From Azoarcus sp. PA01 (lineage in GTDB: Bacteria > Pseudomonadota > Gammaproteobacteria > Burkholderiales > Rhodocyclaceae): a DNA stretch of 64,000 bases. Positions 1 through 8,119 of this stretch are shown here, piece by piece. The position numbers were made by a program, and so were the translations under genes. The number at the start of each line of letters is the position of its first letter. Within the stretch, counting starts at the first letter, position 1. The stretch is taken from NCBI GenBank assembly GCA_001274695.2, contig LARU01000004.1, positions 1 to 64,000 of the forward strand, read 5' to 3'. Below the pieces are notes generated by a model. That model was given only the letters and a program-made list of their open reading frames with translations, had not been told where the DNA came from and did not search any database.

Positions 1-1098
1 CAGTCCGACTACCTCACGCAGGGCCCGATGGTCCCGCGCTTCGAACAGGCCGTCGCCAGCCACGTCGGCGCCGCACACGCGCTCGCCGTCAACAGCGCCA
101 CCTCGGCCTTGCACATCGCCTGCCTCGCGCTCGGCCTCGGCCCGGGCGACTGGCTGTGGACGAGCCCGATCACTTTCGTCGCCTCGGCCAACTGCGGCCT
201 CTACTGCGGCGCCCGGGTCGATTTCGTCGACATCGACCCGCGCACGTACAACCTGTGCCCGCAGGCGCTCGCCCGCAAGCTCGAGCAGGCCGAGCGCGAA
301 GGGCGTCTGCCCAAGGTCGTGGTGCCGGTTCACCTGTGCGGCCAGCCCTGCGACATGGCCGCCATCCACGCATTGAGTCAGCGTTACGGCTTCAAGATCA
401 TCGAAGACGCCTCGCACGCGATCGGCGGCAAGTACCGCGGCGAATTCATCGGCAACGGCCGCTACAGCGACATCACCGTATTCAGCTTCCACCCGGTCAA
501 GATCATCACCACCGCCGAAGGCGGCATGGCGCTCACCAACGATGCCGAACTCGCGAACAAGATGGCGCTGCTGCGCAGCCACGGCATCACCCGCGACGCC
601 GCGCAGATGACGCACGAGGCTGACGGCCCCTGGTATTACCAGCAGATCGAACTCGGCTTCAACTACCGCATGACCGAGCTTCAGGCCGCGCTCGGCGTTA
701 GCCAGATGACCCGGCTGGACGACTACGTCGCCCGCCGCCACGCGCTCGCCCGCCGCTACGATACGCTGCTCGACGCGCTGCCCGTCGTCACTCCCTGGCA
801 GCAGTCGGATGGCTACTCCGGCCTCCATCTGTACGTCATCCGTCTGCAAGCGGAAAGAATCGGCCGCGGCCACTGTCAAGTTTTCGAGGCGCTGCGCGAA
901 CGGGGCATCGGCGTGAATCTGCACTACATCCCGGTGCACACTCAGCCTTACTACCAGCAGATGGATTTCAAGGCCGGCGATTACCCCGAAGCGGAACGCT
1001 ACTATGCTGAGGCGATCAGCCTGCCGATGTTCCAGACCATGAGCGAAGCGCAGCAGGATGAGGTCGTTGCGGCACTGCGTAGTGCCCTGGACCTCTAA
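1..1098 (+). CDS. pseC: PseC, UDP-4-amino-4,6-dideoxy-L-AltNAc aminotransferase (5' partial)
   Basis: PLP-dependent sugar aminotransferase of the DegT/DnrJ/EryC1/StrS family. It converts the 4-keto product of PseB to the 4-amino sugar, the second step to pseudaminic acid. The reading frame is open to the left window edge and the first residues (QSDYLTQGP) match the usual SDxLTQGP near the N-terminus of PseC, so only a few codons are missing. The Schiff-base lysine sits in VFSFHPVK. HYIPVHTQPYY near the C-terminus is also typical of the family. It is followed by other pse genes, which settles the assignment over other DegT aminotransferases. The ATG at 28 is internal and not the true start. 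Confidence 0.93.
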   Translation, partial: QSDYLTQGPMVPRFEQAVASHVGAAHALAVNSATSALHIACLALGLGPGDWLWTSPITFVASANCGLYCGARVDFVDIDPRTYNLCPQALARKLEQAEREGRLPKVVVPVHLCGQPCDMAAIHALSQRYGFKIIEDASHAIGGKYRGEFIGNGRYSDITVFSFHPVKIITTAEGGMALTNDAELANKMALLRSHGITRDAAQMTHEADGPWYYQQIELGFNYRMTELQAALGVSQMTRLDDYVARRHALARRYDTLLDALPVVTPWQQSDGYSGLHLYVIRLQAERIGRGHCQVFEALRERGIGVNLHYIPVHTQPYYQQMDFKAGDYPEAERYYAEAISLPMFQTMSEAQQDEVVAALRSALDL

Positions 1099-1130
1099 CC
1101 GATGTTCTGCACCACACCAGGAGAAGCGCC

Positions 1131-1421
1131 ATGAAACCCTCCGATGCACTCGAGGCAAACCGCGAACTCATCCGACGGATCGTGTTGGCCCATCGGGCGA
1201 GCAATCCACGGATCTTCGGATCCGTCGTCCGTGGCGAGGACTCGGACCAAAGTGATCTCGACCTGCTCGTCGACCCGGCGCCCGATGCATCCCTGCTCGA
1301 TCTCGCGCACATTCAGGTCGAACTCGAAACCCGGCTTGGCGTATCGGTCGACGTGCTCACCTCGGCGGCGCTACCTCCCAAGTTCCGCAGCCAGGTTCTG
1401 CACGAGGCCCAAGCAGTATGA
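1131..1421 (+). CDS. MNT-type nucleotidyltransferase (MntA-like antitoxin family)
   Basis: A 96-residue minimal nucleotidyltransferase. The signature GSVVRGEDSDQSDLDLLVD carries the GS...R and SDxDLLVD elements, including the paired metal-binding aspartates. Family members usually pair with a HEPN ribonuclease and act as antitoxin, by AMP transfer to the toxin in characterised cases. Here no HEPN gene follows: pseF starts about 40 bases downstream. It sits inside the pse operon between pseC and pseF, with a short leader (AGGAGAAGC) ahead of the ATG. Either it is an orphan left after loss of its toxin, or it acts on something else. The family call is strong and the function unknown. Confidence 0.8.
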   Translation: MKPSDALEANRELIRRIVLAHRASNPRIFGSVVRGEDSDQSDLDLLVDPAPDASLLDLAHIQVELETRLGVSVDVLTSAALPPKFRSQVLHEAQAV

Positions 1422-1461
1422 ACAAAAAGGTTCTGCGAGCGACCACCCCCAAGCCAACGCA

Positions 1462-2169
1462 ATGAAATTCGCCATCATTCCCGCGCGCGGCGGCAGCAAA
1501 CGCATCCCGCGCAAGAACATCAAACCGTTCTGCGGCAAGCCGATGATCGCCTGGTCGATCGAAGCCGCCCGCGACAGCGGCTGTTTCGACCGCGTCATCG
1601 TATCGACCGACGACGTTGAAATTGCTGAGGTCGCACGCGAGTGCGGCGCCGAAACGCCCTTCATGCGCCCCGCGGAGCTTGCCAACGATTACGCTGGCAC
1701 GATCCCCGTGATTCGGCACGCAATCGAATGGTGTTCGGCCCGCGCGCAGCGCCCGGACGTGGTCTGCTGCCTGTACGCCACCGCTCCGTTCGTGACTGCA
1801 GCCGATCTGCGGCGCGGGCTCAGCGTGTTGACCGCCACCAACTGCGACTACGCCTTTAGCGTCACCAGCTACGCCTTCCCGATCCAGCGCGCGATTCGCA
1901 TCACCGCTGCGGGCCGCGTCGAAATGTTCCAGGCCGAACACTTCCACACCCGCTCGCAGGATCTCGATGAAGCGTTTCACGACGCCGGCCAGTTCTACTG
2001 GGGACGGGCCGCTGCCTGGCTGGCCGAGCGGCCGATCTTCAGCCCTGCCGCAGCACCGGTGATCCTGCCGCGTCATCGCGTGCAGGACATCGACACCGCG
2101 GAAGACTGGGAGCGGGCCGAGTGGATGTTCAGGGCCCTGCAGGCCGGCGCTTCCTCCAATCTGAAGTAA
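1462..2169 (+). CDS. pseF: PseF, pseudaminic acid cytidylyltransferase
   Basis: Activates pseudaminic acid with CTP to give CMP-Pse, the donor for glycosyltransferases. The 235-residue protein opens with MKFAIIPARGGSKRIPRKNI, the nucleotide-binding signature of the CMP-sugar synthetase family (NeuA, KdsB, PseF). TDDVEIAEVA and the C-terminal RHRVQDIDTAEDWERAE are also typical. The ATG at 1462 was chosen because it places this motif at the N-terminus; the same frame is open far upstream with no family similarity. Context between pseC and pseG supports PseF over NeuA. Confidence 0.93.
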   Translation: MKFAIIPARGGSKRIPRKNIKPFCGKPMIAWSIEAARDSGCFDRVIVSTDDVEIAEVARECGAETPFMRPAELANDYAGTIPVIRHAIEWCSARAQRPDVVCCLYATAPFVTAADLRRGLSVLTATNCDYAFSVTSYAFPIQRAIRITAAGRVEMFQAEHFHTRSQDLDEAFHDAGQFYWGRAAAWLAERPIFSPAAAPVILPRHRVQDIDTAEDWERAEWMFRALQAGASSNLK

Positions 2170-2171
2170 AA

Positions 2172-2184
2172 TAAGGAATCCTTA
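2172..2184. promoter_or_regulatory. Candidate operator of the AbrB/PIN module
   Basis: TAAGGAATCCTTA is a perfect 13-base palindrome about a central A, just after the pseF stop and 22 bases before the antitoxin ATG. AbrB-fold antitoxins usually bind a palindrome at their own promoter, so this is a plausible autoregulatory site. No binding evidence exists here. Confidence 0.4.
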
Positions 2185-2205
2185 CTTCCTTGATTTGGAG
2201 CTGCC

Positions 2206-2430
2206 ATGCTAGCGAAGAGAACCTCCAAGAATCAGCTCACGCTGCCCAAGGCTGTTGTCCAGGCCGTGGGTGACGCCGAATATTACGATGTCACGATCGA
2301 TAACGGCCGCATCGTTCTGACGCCGGTCCGGTTGCAACAGGCCGATGCCGTGCGCTCGAAGCTTGAATCCCTGGGCATTACGGAAGATGACGTGAAGGAC
2401 GCGGTTGCATGGGTCCGAAGAAAAAGCTGA
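2206..2430 (+). CDS. AbrB/MazE-type antitoxin
   Basis: A 74-residue protein. The first 45 residues (MLAKRTSKNQLTLPKAVVQA, then DNGRIVLTPV) match the swapped-hairpin AbrB/SpoVT DNA-binding fold. The C-terminal half, a predicted helix ending in AVAWVRRKS, is the usual toxin-binding tail. It overlaps the PIN gene downstream by 22 bases in another frame, so the two are translationally coupled. It would neutralise the PIN toxin and repress its own promoter. Confidence 0.82.
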   Translation: MLAKRTSKNQLTLPKAVVQAVGDAEYYDVTIDNGRIVLTPVRLQQADAVRSKLESLGITEDDVKDAVAWVRRKS

Positions 2431-2858
2431 CTCCCCCCCGGGTGGTGCTCGACACCAACTGCGTCGTGTCGGCGCTGCTGTTTTCGCGCGGACGGCTCGC
2501 GTGGCTTCGCCACGCGTGGCAGGCGGGCCGATTCGTGCCGCTGGTGAGCCGCGAGACGGTCCAGGAGCTGATCCGCGTCCTGAATTACCCGAAATTCAAA
2601 TTGGAACAGGCCGACCAGGAGGCCTTGCTGGCGGAGTTTCTGCCGTATGCCGAAACCGTATCGACGAGTTCCCCGCACACCGAGCCTCCCGCCTTGCGCG
2701 ACCCCGACGACGTCATGTTCGCCGTTCTTGCCATCGAGGCAACTGCCGACGTGCTGGTGAGCGGCGACGAGGACATCCAGGCTGCCCGTGCCCAGTTGAA
2801 TCCGCTCCTGGTTCTGACGCCAGCCGAGTTTTCCGCATGGCTGGAGACGCGCAAGTGA
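2409..2858 (+). CDS. PIN-domain toxin (putative toxin-antitoxin PIN family)
   Basis: A 149-residue PIN-domain protein. VVLDTNCVVSALL near residue 13 supplies the first catalytic Asp. Further acidic positions follow in RDPDDVMFAVLA and VSGDEDI, as expected for a Mg-dependent RNase of the VapC-like fold. Its stop codon overlaps the GTG start of pseG (GTGA), so this toxin gene is embedded and translationally coupled within the pse operon. RNase activity and its target are inferred from the family only. Confidence 0.83.
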   Translation: MGPKKKLTPPRVVLDTNCVVSALLFSRGRLAWLRHAWQAGRFVPLVSRETVQELIRVLNYPKFKLEQADQEALLAEFLPYAETVSTSSPHTEPPALRDPDDVMFAVLAIEATADVLVSGDEDIQAARAQLNPLLVLTPAEFSAWLETRK

Positions 2859-3952
2859 AGATCATCTTTCGCGCCGACGCCTCGCTCGACATCGGCACCG
2901 GGCACGTCATGCGCTGCCTCACGCTGGCCGACGCGCTGCGCGCGTGTGGCGCCACCTGCCGCTTCGTCTGCCGCGCCCATCCCGGCCACCTGATCGAGCA
3001 GATCCGCCAGCGTGGTTTCGAGACCACCGCGCTTCCGTCTGCCACCACCGAGACATCCGCGCCGGCGGCGGACGGGACAGCCCAGCCTGCCCACGCCCAT
3101 TGGCTCGGCGCCGATTGGCAAACTGATGCCGAGCAGACGCGCGCAGCCCTCCGCGACGAGCGCGTCGACTGGCTCATCATCGACCACTACGCGCTCGACG
3201 CCCGCTGGGATCGCAGCTTGCGCGGGGTCTGCCGCCGGCTGATGGTAATCGACGACCTCGCCGACCGGCCGCACGACTGCGACCTGTTGCTCGACCAGAA
3301 CCTCGGCCGCAGCGCAGCGGACTATGCTGTGCTCGTCCCCGGCGGATGCACCATCCTCGCCGGCCCGCAGTACGCCCTGCTGCGTCCCGAATTTGCCGCC
3401 CTGCGTGCCGACAGCCTCGCCCGCAGGGAGCGCCCGCAACTCCGGCGCCTGCTGATCACGATGGGCGGCGTGGACAAGGACAACGCCACCGGGCGGGTGC
3501 TCGATGCCTTGCGGCGCTGCCTGCTGCCTCCGGATTGCCGCATCACCGTGGTTATGGGCCCGCACGCCCCTTGGCTCGAACCGGTGCGCAAGCAGGCTGC
3601 GGAGATGCTATGGCCGACTGAGGTCTTGGTCGATGTACGCGATATGGCCGGGCTCATGGCCGACAGCGATCTGGCAATTGGTGCCGCCGGCACGACCGCC
3701 TGGGAACGTTGCTGCCTCGGTGTGCCGAGTATTTCGATGATCCTCGCACCCAATCAGAAGGCGGGGGCGGTGGCACTTAGCGACGCCGGAGCCGTGCTCC
3801 TGGCCGCAGAAGGTGGTTTCGCCACGGCCATTGAAAAATGCATTCGGGAGGTCAGCCGCACGGATGGACTCGCAGCACTCAGTGCAGCAGCACGCACGGT
3901 CACCGACGGGGCCGGCACGATGCGTCTCGTGGAGGCGATCACGAATGAATGA
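2855..3952 (+). CDS. pseG: PseG, UDP-2,4-diacetamido-2,4,6-trideoxy-altropyranose hydrolase
   Basis: Removes UDP from the diacetamido-trideoxy sugar before condensation by PseI. The GTG start at 2855 was chosen because it gives VKIIFRADASLDIGTGHVMR, the standard PseG N-terminus. A later ADWQTDAEQT and GAAGTTAWERCCLGVPS (nucleotide-binding C-domain of the MurG-like GT-B fold) also fit. An upstream ATG at 2837 would add six residues. At 365 residues it is of normal length, with an alanine/threonine-rich insertion near residues 63-80. It overlaps the PIN gene at its start and pseH by eight bases at its end. Confidence 0.92.
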   Translation: MKIIFRADASLDIGTGHVMRCLTLADALRACGATCRFVCRAHPGHLIEQIRQRGFETTALPSATTETSAPAADGTAQPAHAHWLGADWQTDAEQTRAALRDERVDWLIIDHYALDARWDRSLRGVCRRLMVIDDLADRPHDCDLLLDQNLGRSAADYAVLVPGGCTILAGPQYALLRPEFAALRADSLARRERPQLRRLLITMGGVDKDNATGRVLDALRRCLLPPDCRITVVMGPHAPWLEPVRKQAAEMLWPTEVLVDVRDMAGLMADSDLAIGAAGTTAWERCCLGVPSISMILAPNQKAGAVALSDAGAVLLAAEGGFATAIEKCIREVSRTDGLAALSAAARTVTDGAGTMRLVEAITNE

Positions 3953-4457
3953 GCCTAACCCCTGCCGCATCCGCCGAATGGAAGCGCGCGACTTGGTAAA
4001 CGTTCTCGCCTGGCGCAACCATCCTGACGTCCGGCAGTACATGCTCACGAGACATGAAATCTCCCTGAACGAGCATCGCGATTGGTTCGAGCGCGCGTCG
4101 AACGATCCGACCCGCTGCCTCCTGATCGTCGAAGAGGACGAAAACCCGGTGGGCTTCGTTCATTTTTCAAACGTGGCGCCCGGCGGCATTGCGGATTGGG
4201 GTTTCTATGCCGTCCCCGGCGCGCCGAAAGGGGCAGGGAAAAAGCTCGCTGGCAGCGCGCTCGATTATGCATTTCGGACCCTTCGTCTGCACAAGGTGTG
4301 CGGTCAGGCACTCGACTTCAATGAAGCGTCCATCCGCTTCCATCACGCGCTGGGCTTCCAGCAAGAGGGCGTCCTGCGCCACCAAGTCCGTATCGACGAC
4401 CTTTACCATGACCTGATCTGCTTTGGGCTTCTCGTTCATGAGTGGCCCATTGACTGA
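3945..4457 (+). CDS. pseH: PseH, UDP-4-amino-sugar N4-acetyltransferase
   Basis: GNAT-fold acetyltransferase (170 residues) that acetylates the 4-amino group made by PseC, using acetyl-CoA. RRMEARDLVNVLAWRNHPDV at the N-terminus is typical of PseH. The acetyl-CoA loop region is GAGKKLAGSALDYAF, followed by NEASIRFHHALGFQQEG. The ATG overlaps the end of pseG by eight bases. Position between pseG and pseI makes PseH far more likely than a RimJ/RimL-type protein acetyltransferase. Confidence 0.9.
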   Translation: MNEPNPCRIRRMEARDLVNVLAWRNHPDVRQYMLTRHEISLNEHRDWFERASNDPTRCLLIVEEDENPVGFVHFSNVAPGGIADWGFYAVPGAPKGAGKKLAGSALDYAFRTLRLHKVCGQALDFNEASIRFHHALGFQQEGVLRHQVRIDDLYHDLICFGLLVHEWPID

Positions 4458-4479
4458 TCAAGATGACGGAAAAAACCTT

Positions 4480-5526
4480 GTGAACGCAATCCATATCGCA
4501 GGCCGCAAAATCGGCCCTGACGTACCGCCCTACGTCATCGCCGAACTCTCGGCCAACCATAACGGCAAACTCGAAACCGCGCTGCGCATCATCGAAGAAG
4601 CCAGGAAAGCCGGCGCGGACGCAGTCAAGCTCCAGACCTACAAGCCCGACACGATCACGCTCGACTGCGACAGTGAGGATTTCCGCATCCACGGTGGCCT
4701 ATGGGACGGTCGCACGTTGTACGACCTGTACCAGGAAGCCCACATGCCCTGGGAGTGGCATGCCCCGCTGTTTGAGCGCGCCCGCAAGCTCGGCATCACC
4801 ATCTTCAGTTCGCCATTCGACAACACCGCAGTCGATCTGCTCGAAGATCTCAATGCCCCGGCCTACAAGATCGCGTCGTTCGAAGCGGTCGATCTGCCGC
4901 TGATCAAGTACGTCGCCAGCACCGGCAAACCGATGATCATCTCCACCGGCATGGCCGACGCCGAGGAAATCCAGGAAGCCATCGACGCCGCCCGCGAAGG
5001 CGGCTGCAAGGAACTCGCCATCCTGCACTGCGTCAGCGGCTACCCCGCGCCGGCCGCGGACTACAACCTGCGCACCATCACCGACATGATCGAGCGCTTC
5101 GGCCTCGTTACCGGGCTGTCGGACCATACGCTCGACAACACCACCGCCATCACCAGCGTGGCGCTCGGTGCGTCAATCATCGAGAAGCACTTCACGCTGG
5201 ATCGCAAGGGCGGAGGGCCGGACGACAGTTTCTCCCTCGAGCCCGCGGAGATGGCGGCGCTGTGCAGTGGCGCACGGACGGCGTGGGAAGCGCTCGGCCA
5301 GGTCGATTACGGGCGGAAATCCAGCGAGCAGGGGAATGTGAAGTTCCGGCGCTCCCTGTATTTCGTGAAGGATCTACAGGCTGGGGATGTAATCACCGCC
5401 GATACGGTACGTAGCGTAAGGCCGGGCTTTGGGCTGGCTCCAAAGTATTTGAACGCGCTTTTGGGTAGGCGTCTGCGAACAGGCGTGCGCTGCAACACAC
5501 CAGTACGTGCGGAAGTACTTGACTGA
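4480..5526 (+). CDS. pseI: PseI, pseudaminic acid synthase
   Basis: Condenses the hydrolysed diacetamido sugar with phosphoenolpyruvate to give pseudaminic acid. It is a NeuB-family TIM barrel (YVIAELSANHNGKLETALRI, then DAVKLQTYKPDTITLD) with a C-terminal antifreeze-like SAF domain (RSLYFVKDLQAGDVITADTV). The GTG start at 4480 gives 348 residues beginning VNAIHIAGRKIG, the usual length and N-terminus; it has GGA nine bases upstream. An ATG at 4438 within pseH would add 14 residues. This is the last recognisable pse gene. pseB is not seen and may lie left of the window. Confidence 0.93.
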   Translation: MNAIHIAGRKIGPDVPPYVIAELSANHNGKLETALRIIEEARKAGADAVKLQTYKPDTITLDCDSEDFRIHGGLWDGRTLYDLYQEAHMPWEWHAPLFERARKLGITIFSSPFDNTAVDLLEDLNAPAYKIASFEAVDLPLIKYVASTGKPMIISTGMADAEEIQEAIDAAREGGCKELAILHCVSGYPAPAADYNLRTITDMIERFGLVTGLSDHTLDNTTAITSVALGASIIEKHFTLDRKGGGPDDSFSLEPAEMAALCSGARTAWEALGQVDYGRKSSEQGNVKFRRSLYFVKDLQAGDVITADTVRSVRPGFGLAPKYLNALLGRRLRTGVRCNTPVRAEVLD

Positions 5527-5707
5527 CAGACGTACCGTCTTAGTCAGCCGACGGCCGGCCAGTACAACGGCCGGGAAGAAGCGCGACCCTGGCTATTCCC
5601 ACTCCCTGCGGTCGTTACCGTCATGTTTAATGAGAAGTTAATTTCGACCGGAAACCGCCTAGAGGCGAGAATCCTCGGGTTATCCGATGCGCTTACCAGG
5701 CTTTGTC

Positions 5708-6709
5708 ATGACAAAAAAACTAATCTTTTCTGTATGCCACACGCCGCTGCATTTTCTTTTTACATACGTAATTTTAAGGAGCGCTAAGGCCAACAGCACA
5801 ATTACAATTATATGGATCAAAGAGTCGGATATAAATCCGTCCTATGTAAGGAGGATTATTCAAGAGCTCGGAGCGTCTCTTGTGTGCCTGAAAGGTGCAG
5901 AGGGAGGATCGATCAATAGAACACTCAACAGAATATCTAACCTAAGAAAATTAAAATCAATAGACACCCTTAAAGAAGCGACGGAGCTTTATATCTTCAA
6001 CGACCTAAGCCCCGAAGTGCAGCTTATTGTCAGACTCACGAAAAAAAATAACCCGTCAGTAAATTTAGTAGAAGATGGGGTAGCTATATATGATATCGGC
6101 GGATATTTTAACACAAATTTTTTCAAAATTCTATTGGGGAAGTTATTTTACGGGCCATGGTGGCGCAAATCAAATAGAATCGGTGGCGTACGGTTACATA
6201 ATGCAATCTACGCAATAAACCCTGCTCTAGTAAGAAAAGAAATTAGCAATGGTGTTGAAATTAAAAAAATAAAATTCTGCGTTAATTCTTTTTCCACTTT
6301 CTGCGATTCCGACCATATTAAGGCTAATTCAATCGTATTTTTACTCCCTTTTATCGGGTATGAAAATAGCGAAGTAAAAATAATTAATAGAATTAAGTCT
6401 AGCCTTCGTGAATTCAAAGGTAATGTTTATTTGAAGCTCCATCCGCAAGACAAACCTATGGTCGCAAAAAAAATACTAAGTATGCTTGATTCTTTTGAAT
6501 GCCATATATTAAGAAGTGACATGCCAGCAGAGATATATTTTATCAGCAGCCAAAGCGAGAGAACTGTTGTAGGATTTAAAACTTCAGCACTCCATGTTTT
6601 GAGGAGCTTTTGCCCATCCGTCAAAGCCAAATATTTTGGAGTCGGCCTGGAGGACAATTGGATTCGATTTTACAAAGAGATGAATGTTGAAGAATACAAA
6701 ACAAATTGA
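5708..6709 (+). CDS. Sialyltransferase-like glycosyltransferase, candidate pseudaminyltransferase
   Basis: A 333-residue protein in AT-rich DNA directly after the pse genes. It has the three marks of bacterial sialyl/polysialyltransferase GT-B families: an acidic-acidic-Gly motif (VEDGVAIYD, about residue 127), an HP motif (YLKLHPQDKP) and a Ser/Thr site in VVGFKTSALH. In those families the acidic residue is the catalytic base and His-Pro binds the CMP donor. Next to a CMP-pseudaminate pathway, transfer of Pse to the glycan is the natural inference. ATG 5708 (MTKKLIFSV) was preferred to 5687 because it begins the first beta strand. No signal peptide is seen, so it is probably cytoplasmic. Confidence 0.65.
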   Translation: MTKKLIFSVCHTPLHFLFTYVILRSAKANSTITIIWIKESDINPSYVRRIIQELGASLVCLKGAEGGSINRTLNRISNLRKLKSIDTLKEATELYIFNDLSPEVQLIVRLTKKNNPSVNLVEDGVAIYDIGGYFNTNFFKILLGKLFYGPWWRKSNRIGGVRLHNAIYAINPALVRKEISNGVEIKKIKFCVNSFSTFCDSDHIKANSIVFLLPFIGYENSEVKIINRIKSSLREFKGNVYLKLHPQDKPMVAKKILSMLDSFECHILRSDMPAEIYFISSQSERTVVGFKTSALHVLRSFCPSVKAKYFGVGLEDNWIRFYKEMNVEEYKTN

Positions 6710-7886
6710 TTTCATGCTACCAAACGTCATTTTCTGGTTTGTTATTTTTTTAAAACCTGTATTTTGGTCTATTTTTTCATCGAACTATGCCGCCGGGACT
6801 TTTGCATGGGCTGCGGCTATCTTTTTTTTGCTGTTTCTTCAGGCGGCAAATAAAAAGTTCTATGTAAATCTGCGAACAAGCGCTGGTTGGCAGCTGTATT
6901 TTATATATTTCGTTTTTTGTGTATTGTCGAGTTTTTCTCAGGGCGCCACAGATACTCTCTATGCCTTACTTTTGATAATTCCACTTGCTCACCAAGCGTT
7001 ATACGTCAGCCATAGCGATTCTGTTAAGCCTCTTGCCATTGGAGTTACGGCGGCGTTATGGGTTATGTTTTTTGTAACGCTAGCGTCGGGGACTGATGAC
7101 CTTTCCTCCAGAAACAGCTCTGGCGAAATTGGCCCAAATACAATTGGACTTGCTTCTGCACTTAGCGCTTATTTATCTTACAGGACAGCTTCTAGTAGCA
7201 AAGCAGGCGAGCGAATATTTTGGTGGTTTGGAGCACTTTTTGCTGTTACGGTTCTTTTGCTGACTGTAAGCAAAACATCAATAGCTGCCTTTCTGGTTGC
7301 CATTTTTTTTAGCTCACCATCCTTGCAGAGATTTCATGCAAGAAGCGTCATTTTAATAATCTGCTTTTTTGTTTTTGTATTTTTCGATTACGGTTCATTG
7401 TTCGTCAGCAGGATCGCCGCAGAGGAGATAACATTTACGGGTAGGACACTTTTGTGGGCCGGCATCTTGGATTATGTGTCCGGCTGGCCAGTATTGATCG
7501 GCAATGGTTACAACTCCTCTGTAAAAATATCCAGTGATATTGGCTTTGATATTTTTCGCGTAACTTCGTTTACTCATGCGCATAACTCATATCTTGAAGC
7601 GTATTTAAACACCGGTATTTTTGGGGTAATTTTTATTTTCGCAATTATCTTTTTTGGATTAAAGTGCCTTTTTTCAAAAATAGAGAACAAGTCTAGATTC
7701 GTTACTTTTCGTGGCGTGTTCATTATATTTCTTGTCAGATCTCTCACAGAAGCCTCATTTTCTCAACCCGGCTCAAGCGATTCACTGCTTTTTTTCTCAA
7801 TGTTTTTATATGTCTCTTGGGCTGCAAAAAATGGCCGCCTCGTTATGCCCGCTCGCGCGCCGATTCAGTCATGCTACAAATTGTAG
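6684..7886 (+). CDS. O-antigen polymerase/ligase-like membrane protein (Wzy/WaaL type)
   Basis: A 400-residue integral membrane protein with about ten hydrophobic segments. A large loop before the last segments carries THAHNSYLEAYLNTGIFGV, the H-x-x-N-x-x-LE motif of the Wzy_C/O-antigen ligase superfamily. RTLLWAGILDYVSGWPVLIG nearby is also common in this family. The ATG at 6684 has a good AGAGA ribosome site and overlaps the preceding gene by 26 bases. It is AT-rich like its neighbours. A second WaaL-like protein lies at 22844, so this one, inside the sugar cluster, is more likely the polymerase. This is inference. Confidence 0.72.
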   Translation: MLKNTKQIDFMLPNVIFWFVIFLKPVFWSIFSSNYAAGTFAWAAAIFFLLFLQAANKKFYVNLRTSAGWQLYFIYFVFCVLSSFSQGATDTLYALLLIIPLAHQALYVSHSDSVKPLAIGVTAALWVMFFVTLASGTDDLSSRNSSGEIGPNTIGLASALSAYLSYRTASSSKAGERIFWWFGALFAVTVLLLTVSKTSIAAFLVAIFFSSPSLQRFHARSVILIICFFVFVFFDYGSLFVSRIAAEEITFTGRTLLWAGILDYVSGWPVLIGNGYNSSVKISSDIGFDIFRVTSFTHAHNSYLEAYLNTGIFGVIFIFAIIFFGLKCLFSKIENKSRFVTFRGVFIIFLVRSLTEASFSQPGSSDSLLFFSMFLYVSWAAKNGRLVMPARAPIQSCYKL

Positions 7887-8119
7887 TAACGAGATGTTTT
7901 TGTCTCGCGGAAATCGGGTTTTTAACGCCAAAATTAGCTAATCGCGGATATCTGGCGCGACTCGAGGTACTAATCAGGGCGACACCGCCTGGAAAGATGG
8001 TAACTCGCGGAAGAACTTGAACCGAGTTCGGTCATGGTGTTCGTCGCGCAGATGAATTCACTGGGCAAATTAGGTTGTTCGATGTTAGCAAATTTAATTA
8101 GTTAAACAGGAGAGTTAGC

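Noticed and set aside
1418..1465. 15-codon frame after the MNT gene as a HEPN toxin remnant
   Set aside because: The peptide MNKKVLRATTPKPTQ does not resemble the start of HEPN proteins, so a remnant cannot be supported.
2837..2854. ATG 2837 as the start of pseG
   Set aside because: GTG 2855 gives the canonical PseG N-terminus and overlaps the PIN stop; the extra six residues match nothing in the family.
7887..8119. Possible small gene between the Wzy/WaaL-type gene and the GT4 gene
   Set aside because: Short frames here lack a ribosome site and resemble nothing; only the ribosome site of the GT4 gene was credible.
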